64,000 bases of DNA from Simonsiella muelleri ATCC 29453 (GTDB taxonomy: Bacteria; Pseudomonadota; Gammaproteobacteria; Burkholderiales; Neisseriaceae), in NCBI RefSeq assembly GCF_002951835.1, contig NZ_CP019448.1, positions 1,798,001 to 1,862,000 on the forward strand. Reading direction: 5' to 3'. Shown here one piece after another: positions 1-10,230 of the stretch. Made by a program: the position numbers and the translations under genes. Within the stretch, counting starts at the first letter, position 1; every line of letters starts with the position of its first letter. Under the pieces are notes generated by a model, which saw nothing but the letters and a program-made list of their open reading frames with translations, had not been told where the DNA came from and searched no databases.

Positions 1-487
1 ATGTTTTTAAATCAATCATGCCTACGGCTGAAGTGAAACTTTTTTCCAATACCCACTCATGATTTTTGATGGTTTGACACTGCTCGCTAATGGCAATCAA
101 AGCTTTATAAATATCGCGTACGGATTCAATTTCTTTTTTATCAATGTCAATGGAAAAAAGTTCTGTTTTATTGAGTGTGAATTTGAGTTCTACATCTAAA
201 TCAATTGTGCCTGCCGTTTCAATGAACACATGACTAATGGTGTAATAGCGGTAGGGGTAGCGTTTTAGGGTACGTTTTTTGCTAACTGCGCTTTGTCCAT
301 CTAAGTGGATAAATGCCAGATTAGTAAAGCAATATTCATCGGATTTGGATTTAATCACGAAATAGATTTTCTCATTGTCTTCATGGAAAATATAATCGTC
401 GATATCGGTTTGATGGAATTGGTCGGGTGGAATGATTTTGCCAATGTCGCTCAATCCAAGCGCGTCGGCGGCTAGGTTTTTAAACAT
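1..487 (-). CDS. PH-domain protein (bacterial PH domain, YvbH-like), C-terminus cut by window edge
   Basis: Reading from an ATG at 487 towards the window start gives 162 codons without a stop, so the end lies outside. The protein begins MFKNLAADALGLSDIG and contains DEYCFTNLAFIHLDG and SKKRTLKRYPY, which I recognise from the bacterial PH-domain family (PF08000 type) that includes Bacillus YvbH. No signal peptide is visible, so a cytoplasmic protein is likely. The molecular role of the family is not established. It lies downstream of icd on the same strand, separated by a DUS hairpin. An AAGGAAA motif before the ATG is a plausible ribosome binding site. Family call fairly sure, function unknown. 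Confidence 0.75.
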   Translation of the reverse strand, partial: MFKNLAADALGLSDIGKIIPPDQFHQTDIDDYIFHEDNEKIYFVIKSKSDEYCFTNLAFIHLDGQSAVSKKRTLKRYPYRYYTISHVFIETAGTIDLDVELKFTLNKTELFSIDIDKKEIESVRDIYKALIAISEQCQTIKNHEWVLEKSFTSAVGMIDLKT

Positions 488-521
488 CTTGTTATTTCCT
501 TTTGAGGCGTAGAAAGTTTTC

Positions 522-571
522 AGGCAGCCTGAAAAGACAGCGCGTCTGCGACACACATTTTCAGGCTGCCT
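522..571 (-). terminator. Inverted DUS pair downstream of icd
   Basis: AGGCAGCCTGAAAA at 522-535 and its reverse complement TTTTCAGGCTGCCT at 558-571 form a 14-bp perfect stem with a 22-nt loop. Paired DUS commonly serve as transcription terminators in Neisseriaceae. It sits between the icd stop and the PH-domain gene. Confidence 0.65.
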
Positions 572-606
572 TTTATTGATTTAATTTAATCAAATCAAAT
601 CAAATA

Positions 607-2829
607 TTACAAACCATCAATTACCGCATTTAATTTTGCGCTTGGACGCATGGCTTGTGCGGTTTTTTCAGCGTTTGGCGCGTAGTATCCGCCGATGTCC
701 ACAGGTTTACCTGCGCCAATTGCCAATTCAGCCAAAATTTCGGCTTCTTGTGCGGCTAATTGTTCAGCTACTGGCGCAAAAGTGGCTTTCAATTCAGCGT
801 CTTTATCTTGTGCAGCCAACGCTTGCGACCAGTATAAGGCGATGTAAAAATGGCTACCGCGATTATCTAACTCACCTGCTTTGCGTTTGGGTGATTTGTC
901 GTTTAACAATAATTGCTCGGTTGCTGCATCCAAAGTGTCTGCTAAAACTTGGGCTTTTGGATTGTCTGTTTTTTGTGCTAAATGTTCCAATGACACCGCC
1001 AACGCCAAAAACTCGCCCAAAGAATCCCAACGCAAATGATTTTCTTCGTTGAATTGTTGAACGTGTTTTGGAGCAGAACCGCCCGCACCTGTTTCAAACA
1101 TACCACCACCATTCATTAATGGCACGATAGACAACATTTTTGCTGATGTACCCAATTCCAAAATTGGGAATAAATCGGTATTGTAATCGCGCAATACATT
1201 GCCTGTTACGGAAATGGTGTCTTTGCCGTCTTTCATGCGTTGCAAACTTGCCAAGCAGGCATTTTCAGGCGACATGATTTGAATATCCAAACCATGAGTG
1301 TCTAATTCGCCTAAATATTGTTTGACTTTTTTAATCAATTCTCGGTCATGCGGGCGATTTTCATCTAACCAAAAAATCGCTGGCGTTTCGCTTAAGCGCG
1401 CGCGATTGACTGCTAATTGTACCCAATCTTTAATTGGTGCGTCTTTTGCTTGGCAGGCACGCCAAATATCGCCCGCTTCCACTTGGTGTGAAGTCAAAAC
1501 ATTGCCTTTTTCGTCAATAATTTCCACTTTGCCATCTGCTGGAATTTCAAATGTTTTATCGTGTGAACCGTATTCTTCGGCTTTTTGTGCCATTAAACCC
1601 ACGTTTGGCACTGTTCCCATTGTGGTTGGGTCAAATGCGCCATTTTCTTTACAGAAATTGATAGTTGCACGGTAAATGCCTGCGTATGAACTATCAGGAA
1701 TCACGGCTTTGGTGTCACGCGCTTTACCGTTTTTGTCCCACATTCTGCCTGAATTACGAATCATCGCGGGCATAGACGCGTCCACAATCACATCGCTTGG
1801 CACATGCAAATTGGTAATGCCCTTATCAGAGTCTACCATGGCAATATCGGGATTTTGTTCGTAGGCTTGGACAATCGCTTTTTCCACACCAGCACGCGTA
1901 TCAGCGTCCAATTTATCCAAATTTGCCAATAAGTTACCAAAACCATTATTGACATTCACACCAGCCGCAGCCAACTGTTCGCCAAATTGTTCAAATACAG
2001 GCGCAAAAAACACTTTAACCGCGTGCCCAAAAATAATCGGGTCGGACACTTTCATCATGGTCGCTTTCATGTGCAATGAGAACAAAACGCCTTGTTCTTT
2101 TGCATCTTTGACTTGCTCTTGCAAGAATTGGACCAATGCTTTTTTGCTTAACACGGTTGCATCAATGATTTCACCAGCTTTTAACGCCAAAGGTTTGCGT
2201 AATTCTTTCAGGCTGCCTGCATTATCGGTAAACACGATTTTGACGGTTGTCGGTTCCGCAACAGTAACAGATTGTTCATTATGGAAAAAATCGCCACTCT
2301 CCATAGTCGCAACGTGTGATTTGCTGTCTGCTGTCCACGCGCCCATGCTATGCGGATATTTTTTGGCAAAGTTTTTCACGGCTTTTGGCGCACGGCGGTC
2401 GGAATTACCTTCGCGCAACACAGGATTGACGGCTGAACCTTTGATGCGGTCGTAACGTGCTTGAATTTCGCGTTCTGCATCTGTTTGTGGGTCGGCTGGA
2501 TAATCAGGCACGGCAAAACCTTTGTTTTGTAACTCTTTGATGGCAGCCGTTAATTGTGGCATGGACGCGCTGATATTTGGTAATTTAATCACATTGGCTT
2601 CGGGTTTGGTAACCAATTCGCCCAATTGAGCCAACGCATCTGGTACGCGTTGATTTTCCTGTAAATATTCGGGAAATACCGCCAAAATGCGCCCAGCCAA
2701 AGAAATATCGGCTAATTCAAATTGAATATCGGCTTGCTTGGCAAAAGCGCGAATAATCGGTAAAAACGATTGCGTTGCCAAAGCTGGGGCTTCATCGGTG
2801 TGGGTGTAAATAATGGTTGATTTGCTCAT
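607..2829 (-). CDS. icd: Isocitrate dehydrogenase (NADP+), monomeric type
   Basis: Catalyses oxidative decarboxylation of isocitrate to 2-oxoglutarate with NADP+ in the TCA cycle; cytoplasmic. The 740 residues fit the monomeric (about 80 kDa) IDH family, not the common dimeric type. The substrate-binding segment is present: Ser132, Arg139 and Arg145 in the stretch GSAVNPVLREGNSDRRAP, the positions known from the Azotobacter monomeric enzyme. Other family blocks are DGKDTISVTGNVLRDY and GGGMFETGAGGSAPKHVQ. The ATG follows AGGAG at a good distance, which supports the start. It is transcribed alone, with a DUS hairpin after the stop. The reading frame is intact. Confidence 0.97.
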   Translation of the reverse strand: MSKSTIIYTHTDEAPALATQSFLPIIRAFAKQADIQFELADISLAGRILAVFPEYLQENQRVPDALAQLGELVTKPEANVIKLPNISASMPQLTAAIKELQNKGFAVPDYPADPQTDAEREIQARYDRIKGSAVNPVLREGNSDRRAPKAVKNFAKKYPHSMGAWTADSKSHVATMESGDFFHNEQSVTVAEPTTVKIVFTDNAGSLKELRKPLALKAGEIIDATVLSKKALVQFLQEQVKDAKEQGVLFSLHMKATMMKVSDPIIFGHAVKVFFAPVFEQFGEQLAAAGVNVNNGFGNLLANLDKLDADTRAGVEKAIVQAYEQNPDIAMVDSDKGITNLHVPSDVIVDASMPAMIRNSGRMWDKNGKARDTKAVIPDSSYAGIYRATINFCKENGAFDPTTMGTVPNVGLMAQKAEEYGSHDKTFEIPADGKVEIIDEKGNVLTSHQVEAGDIWRACQAKDAPIKDWVQLAVNRARLSETPAIFWLDENRPHDRELIKKVKQYLGELDTHGLDIQIMSPENACLASLQRMKDGKDTISVTGNVLRDYNTDLFPILELGTSAKMLSIVPLMNGGGMFETGAGGSAPKHVQQFNEENHLRWDSLGEFLALAVSLEHLAQKTDNPKAQVLADTLDAATEQLLLNDKSPKRKAGELDNRGSHFYIALYWSQALAAQDKDAELKATFAPVAEQLAAQEAEILAELAIGAGKPVDIGGYYAPNAEKTAQAMRPSAKLNAVIDGL

Positions 2830-3388
2830 GTGACACTCCTAATAGATTTAAATTTTTCTTTTCAGGCAGCCTGAAAGACGCGCCTACGTGTGATTATGGC
2901 ATAAATTCACTTAAATTTACACATGATAAGTGTGCCACTAGAAAATAAACTGTAATTTGTAATTTAAACCAGTGTTGTTTACAGTAATCGATAAGAATAC
3001 CGTAATGCGTAATTGCATCTGATTTATTGGAATAATTGGATTTGAGTCAGACGGAAACTGTCTGTGTAGAGATTGGGGTATTTCAAATGATTGTGCGTAA
3101 ACAATACTTAGAACCTGCATTCACAGCCAAGCTCGATGTCTTTTTGCCCCATTTAGCACGCCTGCTGCGTTGAACTTCATGCCAATAGGAACGCTATGAA
3201 CGCTATTGGCATAAAATTCGCCTTAAATTTCACCAACTGGGACAAAAATCCATTTCACGTTGGCTATGTTTGTTTATGATTGTACTTTGGCAATGAGAAC
3301 AAGAAAGTTTTATCTGTATTTTCAAACCTTACAAGATACACTTTTACCTCGTTGCCTCTCGTTTTTTCAGTATCATACCTGAAAGCGA
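2830..3388. repeat. Intergenic stretch with mosaic dispersed repeats
   Basis: No convincing gene. A near-palindromic DUS lies at about 2860-2878. From 3110 to 3190 there is a block (AACCTGCATTCA, then TGTCTTTTTGCCCCATTTAG) that recurs inverted at 62690-62781. At 3205-3258 the block around ACCAACTGGGACAAAAATCC recurs at 56440-56490. At 3330-3380 the block ACAAGATACACTTTTACCTC recurs at 42956-43016. The stretch is a mosaic of repeat modules and not unique sequence. A 60-residue open frame at 2938-3120 has no coding character. Confidence 0.7.
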
Positions 3389-3958
3389 TTAAAAATTGAC
3401 TTGCCCACCCACACCAACATAATCTGCACCTTTGCGGTCTACGCTGGTATTGCGTTTGAAAACGTGGTCATAATCGCTGCGCACGGCAAAATTGTTATTG
3501 ATATTGTAGCTTGCGCCCACGCCTGCGGTAAATTGTGGACGAGCATTGCTGTCAATGCCACCGCTTGTTTCATGGTCTACAGCAACTACGCCTAATTTCG
3601 CGAACACGCGCCCACGATTTTGCGTGCTTGTGCCAATAGTGGCGCGAGTGCCAACACCATTAACGCGTACACGTTCCATATTGCCATTTTTGCCTTTATA
3701 TTCAAATTTATCACCGCCTTGATAGTATATTTCGCCGCCCATGTAATCATTCAATTGCAAACCGAAGCCGATTTGTCCTGCTACGCGTTCATCACGGCTA
3801 TTGAAATTGCCATCCAGTGTTTTTAAGCCGTCTTGTGCTGTGCCGACTGTTCCGAAAACATAAGGTTTGACTGGCGTTAAAGATACTTCACCCGATACAT
3901 TTTCAGCATGAGCGGTTAGGGCAGTTGTCGCTAACAAAATAGTTAAAAGTTTTTTCAT
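3389..3958 (-). CDS. Outer-membrane beta-barrel protein (OmpA/opacity-like fold), small paralogue
   Basis: A predicted outer-membrane protein of 189 aa. A signal peptide is clear (MKKLLTILLATTALTAHAEN, cleavage after AHA). The mature part has alternating hydrophobic/polar strands, for example QIGFGLQLNDYMGGEIYYQG, RVFAKLGVVAVD and FTAGVGASYNINNNFAVRSDYDHVF. It ends in VGVGGQVNF, with the terminal Phe typical of barrel-assembly signals. This matches the 8-strand OMP beta-barrel family (PF13505/PF01389 type). It is paralogous to the barrel half of the next gene (4146-5192): both share PYVFGTxG, the GGEIYYQGG/GGEVYFEGG strand and the SDYDH/VDYDH strand. Ligand and exact role are unknown. Confidence 0.8.
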   Translation of the reverse strand: MKKLLTILLATTALTAHAENVSGEVSLTPVKPYVFGTVGTAQDGLKTLDGNFNSRDERVAGQIGFGLQLNDYMGGEIYYQGGDKFEYKGKNGNMERVRVNGVGTRATIGTSTQNRGRVFAKLGVVAVDHETSGGIDSNARPQFTAGVGASYNINNNFAVRSDYDHVFKRNTSVDRKGADYVGVGGQVNF

Positions 3959-4145
3959 GGTGTTTGCCTAATTTGTAATTAATAATAAATACGCGTTCAC
4001 AGACTGCCTATTCAATTTTCAGGCAGCCTGAAAATTTTAGGAATCAATGACAATTTTGATTTGCGAAGTTTGTTTCACAGGCAAAATTGTTAAAAGTAAC
4101 AGTACAATGAATTATCATTAACTCCTAATGCACAGGTATTATGAT

Positions 4146-5192
4146 TTATTTGAAATGATGTTGCAAACCTAAACCAAAATAATGTGATTTTGAAAAGCGC
4201 ATATTGTCATAATAAACGTGTGGCGAACGTTTAATGTTGTGGTCATAATCGACGCGAATGGATGTTTTGTCCGTAATTTTATACGAACTACCCAAGCCCC
4301 AAACCCATTGTGGGTGGAAATCATCTTGATGCACGGCTGCAACACCCACTTTGGTAAATATACGCACTTTGGCATCAGCATTTGTACCCAAAATCAAACG
4401 CGAACCCAATACACGACGATTGACTTTTTGTTCAGTCCCTGTGGTGCTGGTGTATTTTTTGTTTTTACCACCTTCAAAGTACACTTCGCCACCAACATAT
4501 GGGTTGAATTGTAAACCTACGCCAACTTGTCCAGTAACGGTGCGTGATGAGTCGTTATAAATACCGCGGTTGTAGAAAGCAGGTTGTTTGCCGTTGGCAT
4601 CCATGTGTTCGGTGTGCATGCCAATTGTGCCGAAGACATAAGGTGTGATTAAGGCAGCTGTTGCCATAGGTATGGGTGCGGTAGGTTCAGCGGTCGTCGC
4701 TACGGTTTCGTTAGCGATGGGTTGTTGTGTGTGCTGTTGTACCAAAGTAACAGGGCGTGGAGCGGAAGTAGAGAACCAGTTATCGCATTGCCCCATGGTT
4801 ACGCGTACGGCGTTACCTGATGCGTCAGTGTACACATTCACGGGCATATCGGGGCTAAATGGAATAAATTTTCCTTGTAAAACAGTCGATACACCATCAC
4901 GCCCTGCGCGTTTACCTACGCCGACATCACATGCACCTTTGGCATATTGTGAACCTAAATCTTTCAATGTTGCGGTTTGAACGCTTTTTTCGCCAGCGCG
5001 TAACAGGGGTTTTTTGTGTGTAAATGGTTGATAAAATTTCGCTGAACCAGATTGAACAGCGGCATCACATTCTGCGGCTGTGTCGTAACCTACGTTGCCA
5101 TGTGCGTCATAAGTAGCGTCTGCTTTGGCGATATTGGTTGTGAATGATGCAGCTAAAATCGTGAAAATAGATAAAATGCGTTTGATGTTCAT
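4146..5192 (-). CDS. Outer-membrane beta-barrel protein with extra N-terminal Cys-containing domain
   Basis: 348 aa. A signal peptide (MNIKRILSIFTILAASFTTNIAKA) is followed by about 125 residues with three cysteines (AAECDAA, GACDVGVG, GQCDNWF). A linker rich in Thr, Pro and Ala comes next (around residues 148-180). The C-terminal barrel domain starts at PYVFGTIGMHTEH and ends FGLGLQHHFK. The barrel resembles the neighbouring 189-aa protein, so the pair probably arose by duplication, with a periplasmic or surface domain added here. I do not recognise the N-terminal domain. About 190 bp separate it from the small paralogue, and an AT-rich 200-bp region lies upstream. No ligand can be assigned. 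Confidence 0.72.
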   Translation of the reverse strand: MNIKRILSIFTILAASFTTNIAKADATYDAHGNVGYDTAAECDAAVQSGSAKFYQPFTHKKPLLRAGEKSVQTATLKDLGSQYAKGACDVGVGKRAGRDGVSTVLQGKFIPFSPDMPVNVYTDASGNAVRVTMGQCDNWFSTSAPRPVTLVQQHTQQPIANETVATTAEPTAPIPMATAALITPYVFGTIGMHTEHMDANGKQPAFYNRGIYNDSSRTVTGQVGVGLQFNPYVGGEVYFEGGKNKKYTSTTGTEQKVNRRVLGSRLILGTNADAKVRIFTKVGVAAVHQDDFHPQWVWGLGSSYKITDKTSIRVDYDHNIKRSPHVYYDNMRFSKSHYFGLGLQHHFK

Positions 5193-5396
5193 TGTGTGTT
5201 TATGCCTAAATAAATAAATTAAGTTAAACTGAAATTTAAATATAAAATCAATAAATTTAGAACATGAATTCTATTATTAGAATAATGTTACTTAACATCT
5301 TCATGTCAAAATTTCGCGCATTTTACTGTTTATTTTTTATGTTTAAGTTAATTAATGTAAAAAATTAATTATTTTTGTTGTTATTTTTTTAATTAG

Positions 5397-8300
5397 TTAT
5401 GTCCATTTTGTTAAATCTGCAACATCAATATCCCACGTCCACACGCCATTATCCGTAATTCCATCCAAGCCACGCAAAAATAAATAGCGCACTGCAATTT
5501 TTTCAGGCAGCCTATCACGCGATTTTAAATACCGCGCAACCGCAATTGCATAAATAAATGCTTGAAAATAATAATGATGTTCTGCCATAGCATCATTTAT
5601 GGCGTGTGGTGTGTAGGCAGCGGCTGAATTACCTAAATAATTAGATTTATAGTCAATAATCAATATGTTATTGTCGGGCGTTTGTGCAACTAAATCAACT
5701 GCGCCATTTAAAAAGCCGCGTACATCATAAAAATTCAATTGTTGGGCTGCCTGAATGATTCTTTCAGGCAGCTTATTTTTTTGTGCGGCAAACCACGCTT
5801 GAATATCGGCTAAACGAAAATGCGTGGTATGTATCAAAAAAGTCATTTCAGACAAATAATTGCGTGGATTTAAGCTGGCTAAATTGACACGAGCCAACAA
5901 TGGCGTTTCACGCGCAAAATCACACATTTGCACCACTGCATCACGCCAAATATTGGCATCAAATCGTGCTTCATTTAATTTTTTATTAATCCAATCAATT
6001 TGTTTTACAGCAGGCTGTCTGAAATCCAATCGCTCCAAAATGGTATGTAAACACATACCCGCCGCCGCCCTTGAGGAAAAGCATGAATGCTGTCGCCATC
6101 AGGCGGCGTGGTGGGCAGTGCAGTCATTTGCAATTCGTCTGAATCCAGTGCAGGCAACAGCAATTCGGTAGCACGTTGCGTTTGACGACTTAAGCTGGTA
6201 AAGCTGGCGTGCTGAATAAATTGAAAATGGCGATTTTGGAATGATTTTGCTTGATAATTGGGTAAATCAGCATTTTGTTGTTTTTTTAAGTTGCTTGAAT
6301 GGTGTGTATCGTGATGAACAATAAATTCAAAATCTGCACCATTTTGGTTATTTTGAGCAATAAAATTGCGCCAATGATTTTCGTAAGCGGTGGCATCTTG
6401 GGTTAGATTTTTATCTGCATTTAATAGATATGCCAATGCGTTGATGAATTGTCCTTCATTTTCTGCGCTTTTCTTGGGTTGTTCGCTGCTTTGGAAGTGT
6501 GAGACGTATACATACAATCGTTCTCGGGCGCGTGTCAATGCCACGTACAATAAGCGTAAATCTTCAGATAAATTTTCTTGTTGAATGGATAATTTGTCTG
6601 CATCACTTTGTTTATATTGGTTTTTACTGATGATTTGGGCTTCGCCAGTTTCATGACTAATGTACCATTGTTGGCGACTGCTATCGTTACTTTTTTTCCA
6701 TGCAAATGGACAAAATACAATTGGATATTCCAGACCTTTGGCGGCGTGCATGGTAACAATTTTGACCAAATTTTCATCACTTTCTAAGCGCAAAACTTGG
6801 TGTTCAGCAGTGATGCTGTTATTTTTTAAGGCTGCCTGAATTTCCTGATTTAGCCATTGATGCAAAGAAGTAGGCGTGTGGCTTAATTCGTCTTCTTGTG
6901 CAAGCAACTCCATGATTTGATGTAAATTAGTGAGTGATCGTTCATTTTTTTGTGCCAATAAATGCGTTTCCACTTGATGGCGAGTGAAAAATTGCTGTAA
7001 AGCTGAATAAATGCCAAATTGATGCCAAACTTCCAACGTTTGATTGGCACTATCAATCCAAGTTAATAATTTGTTTTCATCGATATTTAAATCTTGCAAG
7101 TCTGCGGAATCATATTTAAATAAACAACTTGACAAGACAAAGCGCAGCAGCCCCAATTTTTGTGGCTGAATCACAAATTCCAATAAAGCGGCTACCGCTT
7201 GTGCTTCGGGTTCAGCGAAAATATTTGCTTTACTTAACAGGACACTTTGTATGCCCAAACGTTTCAATTCGCGTTGTGCTACTGCCCCGTCTTTGTGGGC
7301 GCGAACCAAAATAGCAATTTGCCCAGCATGTACATTTTCGTCATTGATTTTCAGGCTGCCTTGAGCAGATTGTGCCAATAAATCGGCAATTTGCTGCGCA
7401 CAAATGGCAGCGGACTGTTTGACTAATTTGTCTTGATTTTCGCCATCATGGTTGGACAGCCAACGAATTTGCACAGATGATAAATTATCTGATAAATCGG
7501 ATTGTTGGCGATGAGCTTGTATGGGTGTGTAGGTAATTTCAGGCAGCGCAAAAGCTTGTTCACGTTGAAATAATGAGCTGATGCTGTCCATTAATTTTTT
7601 GTGGCTGCGATGATTGGTATTGAGGGTGTAATGGTACTCGCTGTCTTTAACTGCTTGTAAATAAGAAAAAATATCCGCGCCACGAAAACCATAAATCGCC
7701 TGTTTGGGGTCTCCGACCAAAAATAGTGGTGTGTTGGTTTGGGCGAATGCAGTGCGGAAAATGGCGTATTGCAGGGGGTCGGTGTCTTGAAATTCATCAA
7801 TTAATGCCACATGCCAATTTTGCGCCAATGAATCTACAAGTGATTGACTGTATTCGGGATTATTGAGTAATGCGTGATGTACGTCCAGCAGCAAATCATC
7901 AAATATGCGTTGTGGGCTGTGTTTTTTTTGTTCTTGGCGATATTGGCGTAAATAGTTTGTAAAATCACAACTGAGTTGATGCAAAACATTTTGTTCGGCG
8001 GCGATTAAATAATCAGTCAAATCAGCAAGTTCACCTAATTTTGCTACGTTTCGCATTTTATTTTCATCGGGGCGTTGTTTTTTGATTTTTTCATCAATAA
8101 AATCATAATGAAAAGGAATGTTTTGGCTGCTGTTTTCCAGTGTTTTGCGTAAGTTAGCTAAATCAGGTAACTCAAAACGCACATTTTCTTTCAGCCAATC
8201 AAATTTTTTGGTAAATGATTCTTTACGGAAATTGCGTCCATCTAAGAGCGGTTGGATTGCCCAAAAATCTGCTTCTATTTGATTGATTTCAGATTGAATA

Positions 8301-9016
8301 TTCTGCCATGCTGCCTGAAAATCGGCCAATGTTTGCGCATAGTCATACTGACATTCAGGCTGCCTGAAAGGAAGATAAGGGCGTGAAATAAAAGATTTTA
8401 ATTCAAACAATTGATTTTCTGGTGTTAATCTATGACGATGCACCAAGTTTGCCAAATGCGGTTGCGTGGCAACTTGGGTACGCCAAAAATCTTGCGCAGC
8501 AATAATTTGTTGATTTTCTGCTGATTGTTCGTCCAATTGAATGTCAAATGGCACTTGGCACAAAAATGCAAAATCTTGCAAGACACGTTGACAAAAACCA
8601 TGAATGGTATAAATCGCTGCATTATCAAATTCGCTGATGGCGGCTTTTAGGCGGAGTTGGAGTCGGGCTTGGTCTTCTTTTTGCAGGGCTTGTTGAATCA
8701 AATTTAGCAAAAATTCATCTAATTTTCCATTTGAGTGGCAATTTTGTTTTAATAAATCAAAATTATTGGCAGCATCTGGCGTTCGGTTCAATATGCTTAA
8801 AGTTTCGTCGAGGCGAATACGTAAACGGGTTTTGAGTTCTGCGGTGGCAGCTTTGGTAAACGTGACCACTAAAATCGTATTTATGCGGTAATGTTCTAAT
8901 AAAATCAATCGGGTAAATAATGCAGCAATGTTCCAGGTTTTGCCTGTGCCTGCGGATGCTTCTATGAGATTGGTATGAGAGATGGGAACTTCTAGCGGAT
9001 TGAGTGTTTGGAACAT
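5397..9016 (-). pseudogene. recB: RecB, exodeoxyribonuclease V beta subunit, interrupted by one frameshift
   Basis: RecB is the 3'-5' helicase and nuclease subunit of RecBCD, acting in double-strand break repair. The upstream frame (6005-9016) carries the Walker A EASAGTGKT (residues 19-27), DEFQDTDPLQY, VGDPKQAIYGFRGAD, the TMHAAKGLEYPIVF motif and LLYVALTRARERLYVY. The nuclease part lies in a second frame (5397-6056) with GFLNGAVDLV and LIIDYKSNYLG, containing the catalytic Asp and Lys. The frames meet at about 6065-6075, in the run CAAGGGCGGCGGCGGG (minus strand). One extra G would restore FPQG-AAAG-xCLHTILERL and a protein of about 1206 aa, normal for RecB. Both halves are otherwise well preserved, so this is either a very recent mutation or a sequencing error. 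Confidence 0.9.
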
Positions 9017-9233
9017 GATCGGTAGCCTGAAAAAAATGTTAAAATTTATGCGGGTATGATGGTCTGTCGAAATATATAGACAATTTATTTAAGAACTTGG
9101 TCATGGCAAATGGGATGAGCGTAAGATACAATTAAATTTTCAAGAAGTTAAAATTATGTATTGTTATTTTTCAATCAAAACAACAATTAATTGGGATATA
9201 AAACTAAGAACCTGTATTCACAAACAACTATTT

Positions 9234-10229
9234 ACGCCATTCTCAACTCTATCTAATTAAGATATGGCAATTGAATAAAAAGGGGCATAACCCCACTCTT
9301 AAAGATACCCGTCAAGATAATCCGAAAGAGAGACAGTTATGCCCCAAGACGAATTTATCATTAAAACGTATCTAATGGTAGATGCTTTATACAATCAGCT
9401 CGTTCAAAAACCATTAAGACAAGGTGGCTTTGCACCCAAACTTTCAGATTGTGAACTGATTTGTATGGAAATTGTTGGCGAATTTCTCGGTATGGATACC
9501 GATAAAAAAATTTGGCAATATTTCAAACAACATTGGCAAAATTGGTTTCCCAATTTAGGCTCTTACCCTAATTTTGCCAAACAATGTGCCAATTTGTATT
9601 GGGTTAAACAACAAATGCATCAAAAAATCACTGCAAATTGGTGTGAGCAAACAGAGTATTATGCAGATGCCTTTCCTATTGCAGTCTGTAAATTTGCCCG
9701 AGCTAAACGCCATCAAAATTTTCGTGCATATGCGACGTTCGGTTATTGCGCTTCCAAAAAAGAGACCTATTATGGTTTTAAAGGTCATCTTTTGATTACT
9801 CGCTCAGGTATGATTAAAGCCTTTACTTTTACAGCTGCCAATGTTGATGAACGGCAGGTATTACCTGAACTTTTAGAAGGCAAAACAGGGTTTGTTGGTG
9901 CGGACAAAGGGTATTTAAGTTCTGAATTAAAAGATGAAATGAAACAAAGCCATATTAATTTACAAACACCTTATCGTAGCAATATGAAAGATGACAGAAG
10001 TCCTCAATTTCTCAAATGGCTAAAAAATAGTCGCCGTATGATTGAAACAGTTATTGGTCAATTAACAGAGAGATTTAACATGGAAATAGTTCGTACAAAA
10101 AATCTGTTTCACCAATCTAACCGTTTTATTCGGAAAATTTTATCGCATAATTTTTGCTGTTTACTGAATCAACAAATTCAACACCCAATTACTCAATTTG
10201 CTGGGTTAATTGGGTGTTGAGAATGGCGT
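9234..10229 (+). mobile_element. IS982-type insertion sequence, copy 1, nested in IS5 copy A
   Basis: The element is 996 bp with perfect 14-bp terminal inverted repeats ACGCCATTCTCAAC. It is flanked by the direct repeat ACTATTT at 9227-9233 and 10230-10236, a 7-bp target duplication. Removing the element and one repeat restores the sequence seen in the other IS5 copies (CAACTATTTGATAAA). It carries one transposase gene. A nearly identical copy is at 25974-26970. Confidence 0.93.
9339..10220 (+). CDS. IS982-family transposase
   Basis: DDE transposase of 293 aa that moves the surrounding 996-bp element. Family-like blocks are LVDALYNQLVQKP-type N-terminus, FKGHLLITRSGMIKAFTFTA, FVGADKGYLSSEL and a C-terminal IETVIGQLTERFNMEIVRTK with the last acidic residue. 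The ATG is followed by CCCC and is preceded by GAGAG. The second copy has CCCCC at this place, which changes the start. The gene ends 9 bp before the right inverted repeat ends, and the frame is complete, so this copy may be active. Confidence 0.85.
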   Translation: MPQDEFIIKTYLMVDALYNQLVQKPLRQGGFAPKLSDCELICMEIVGEFLGMDTDKKIWQYFKQHWQNWFPNLGSYPNFAKQCANLYWVKQQMHQKITANWCEQTEYYADAFPIAVCKFARAKRHQNFRAYATFGYCASKKETYYGFKGHLLITRSGMIKAFTFTAANVDERQVLPELLEGKTGFVGADKGYLSSELKDEMKQSHINLQTPYRSNMKDDRSPQFLKWLKNSRRMIETVIGQLTERFNMEIVRTKNLFHQSNRFIRKILSHNFCCLLNQQIQHPITQFAGLIGC

Positions 10230-10230
10230 A

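Noticed and set aside
2938..3120. 60-residue minus-strand frame before the icd gene
   Set aside because: No ribosome site, no family signal, and it runs through dispersed repeat modules.
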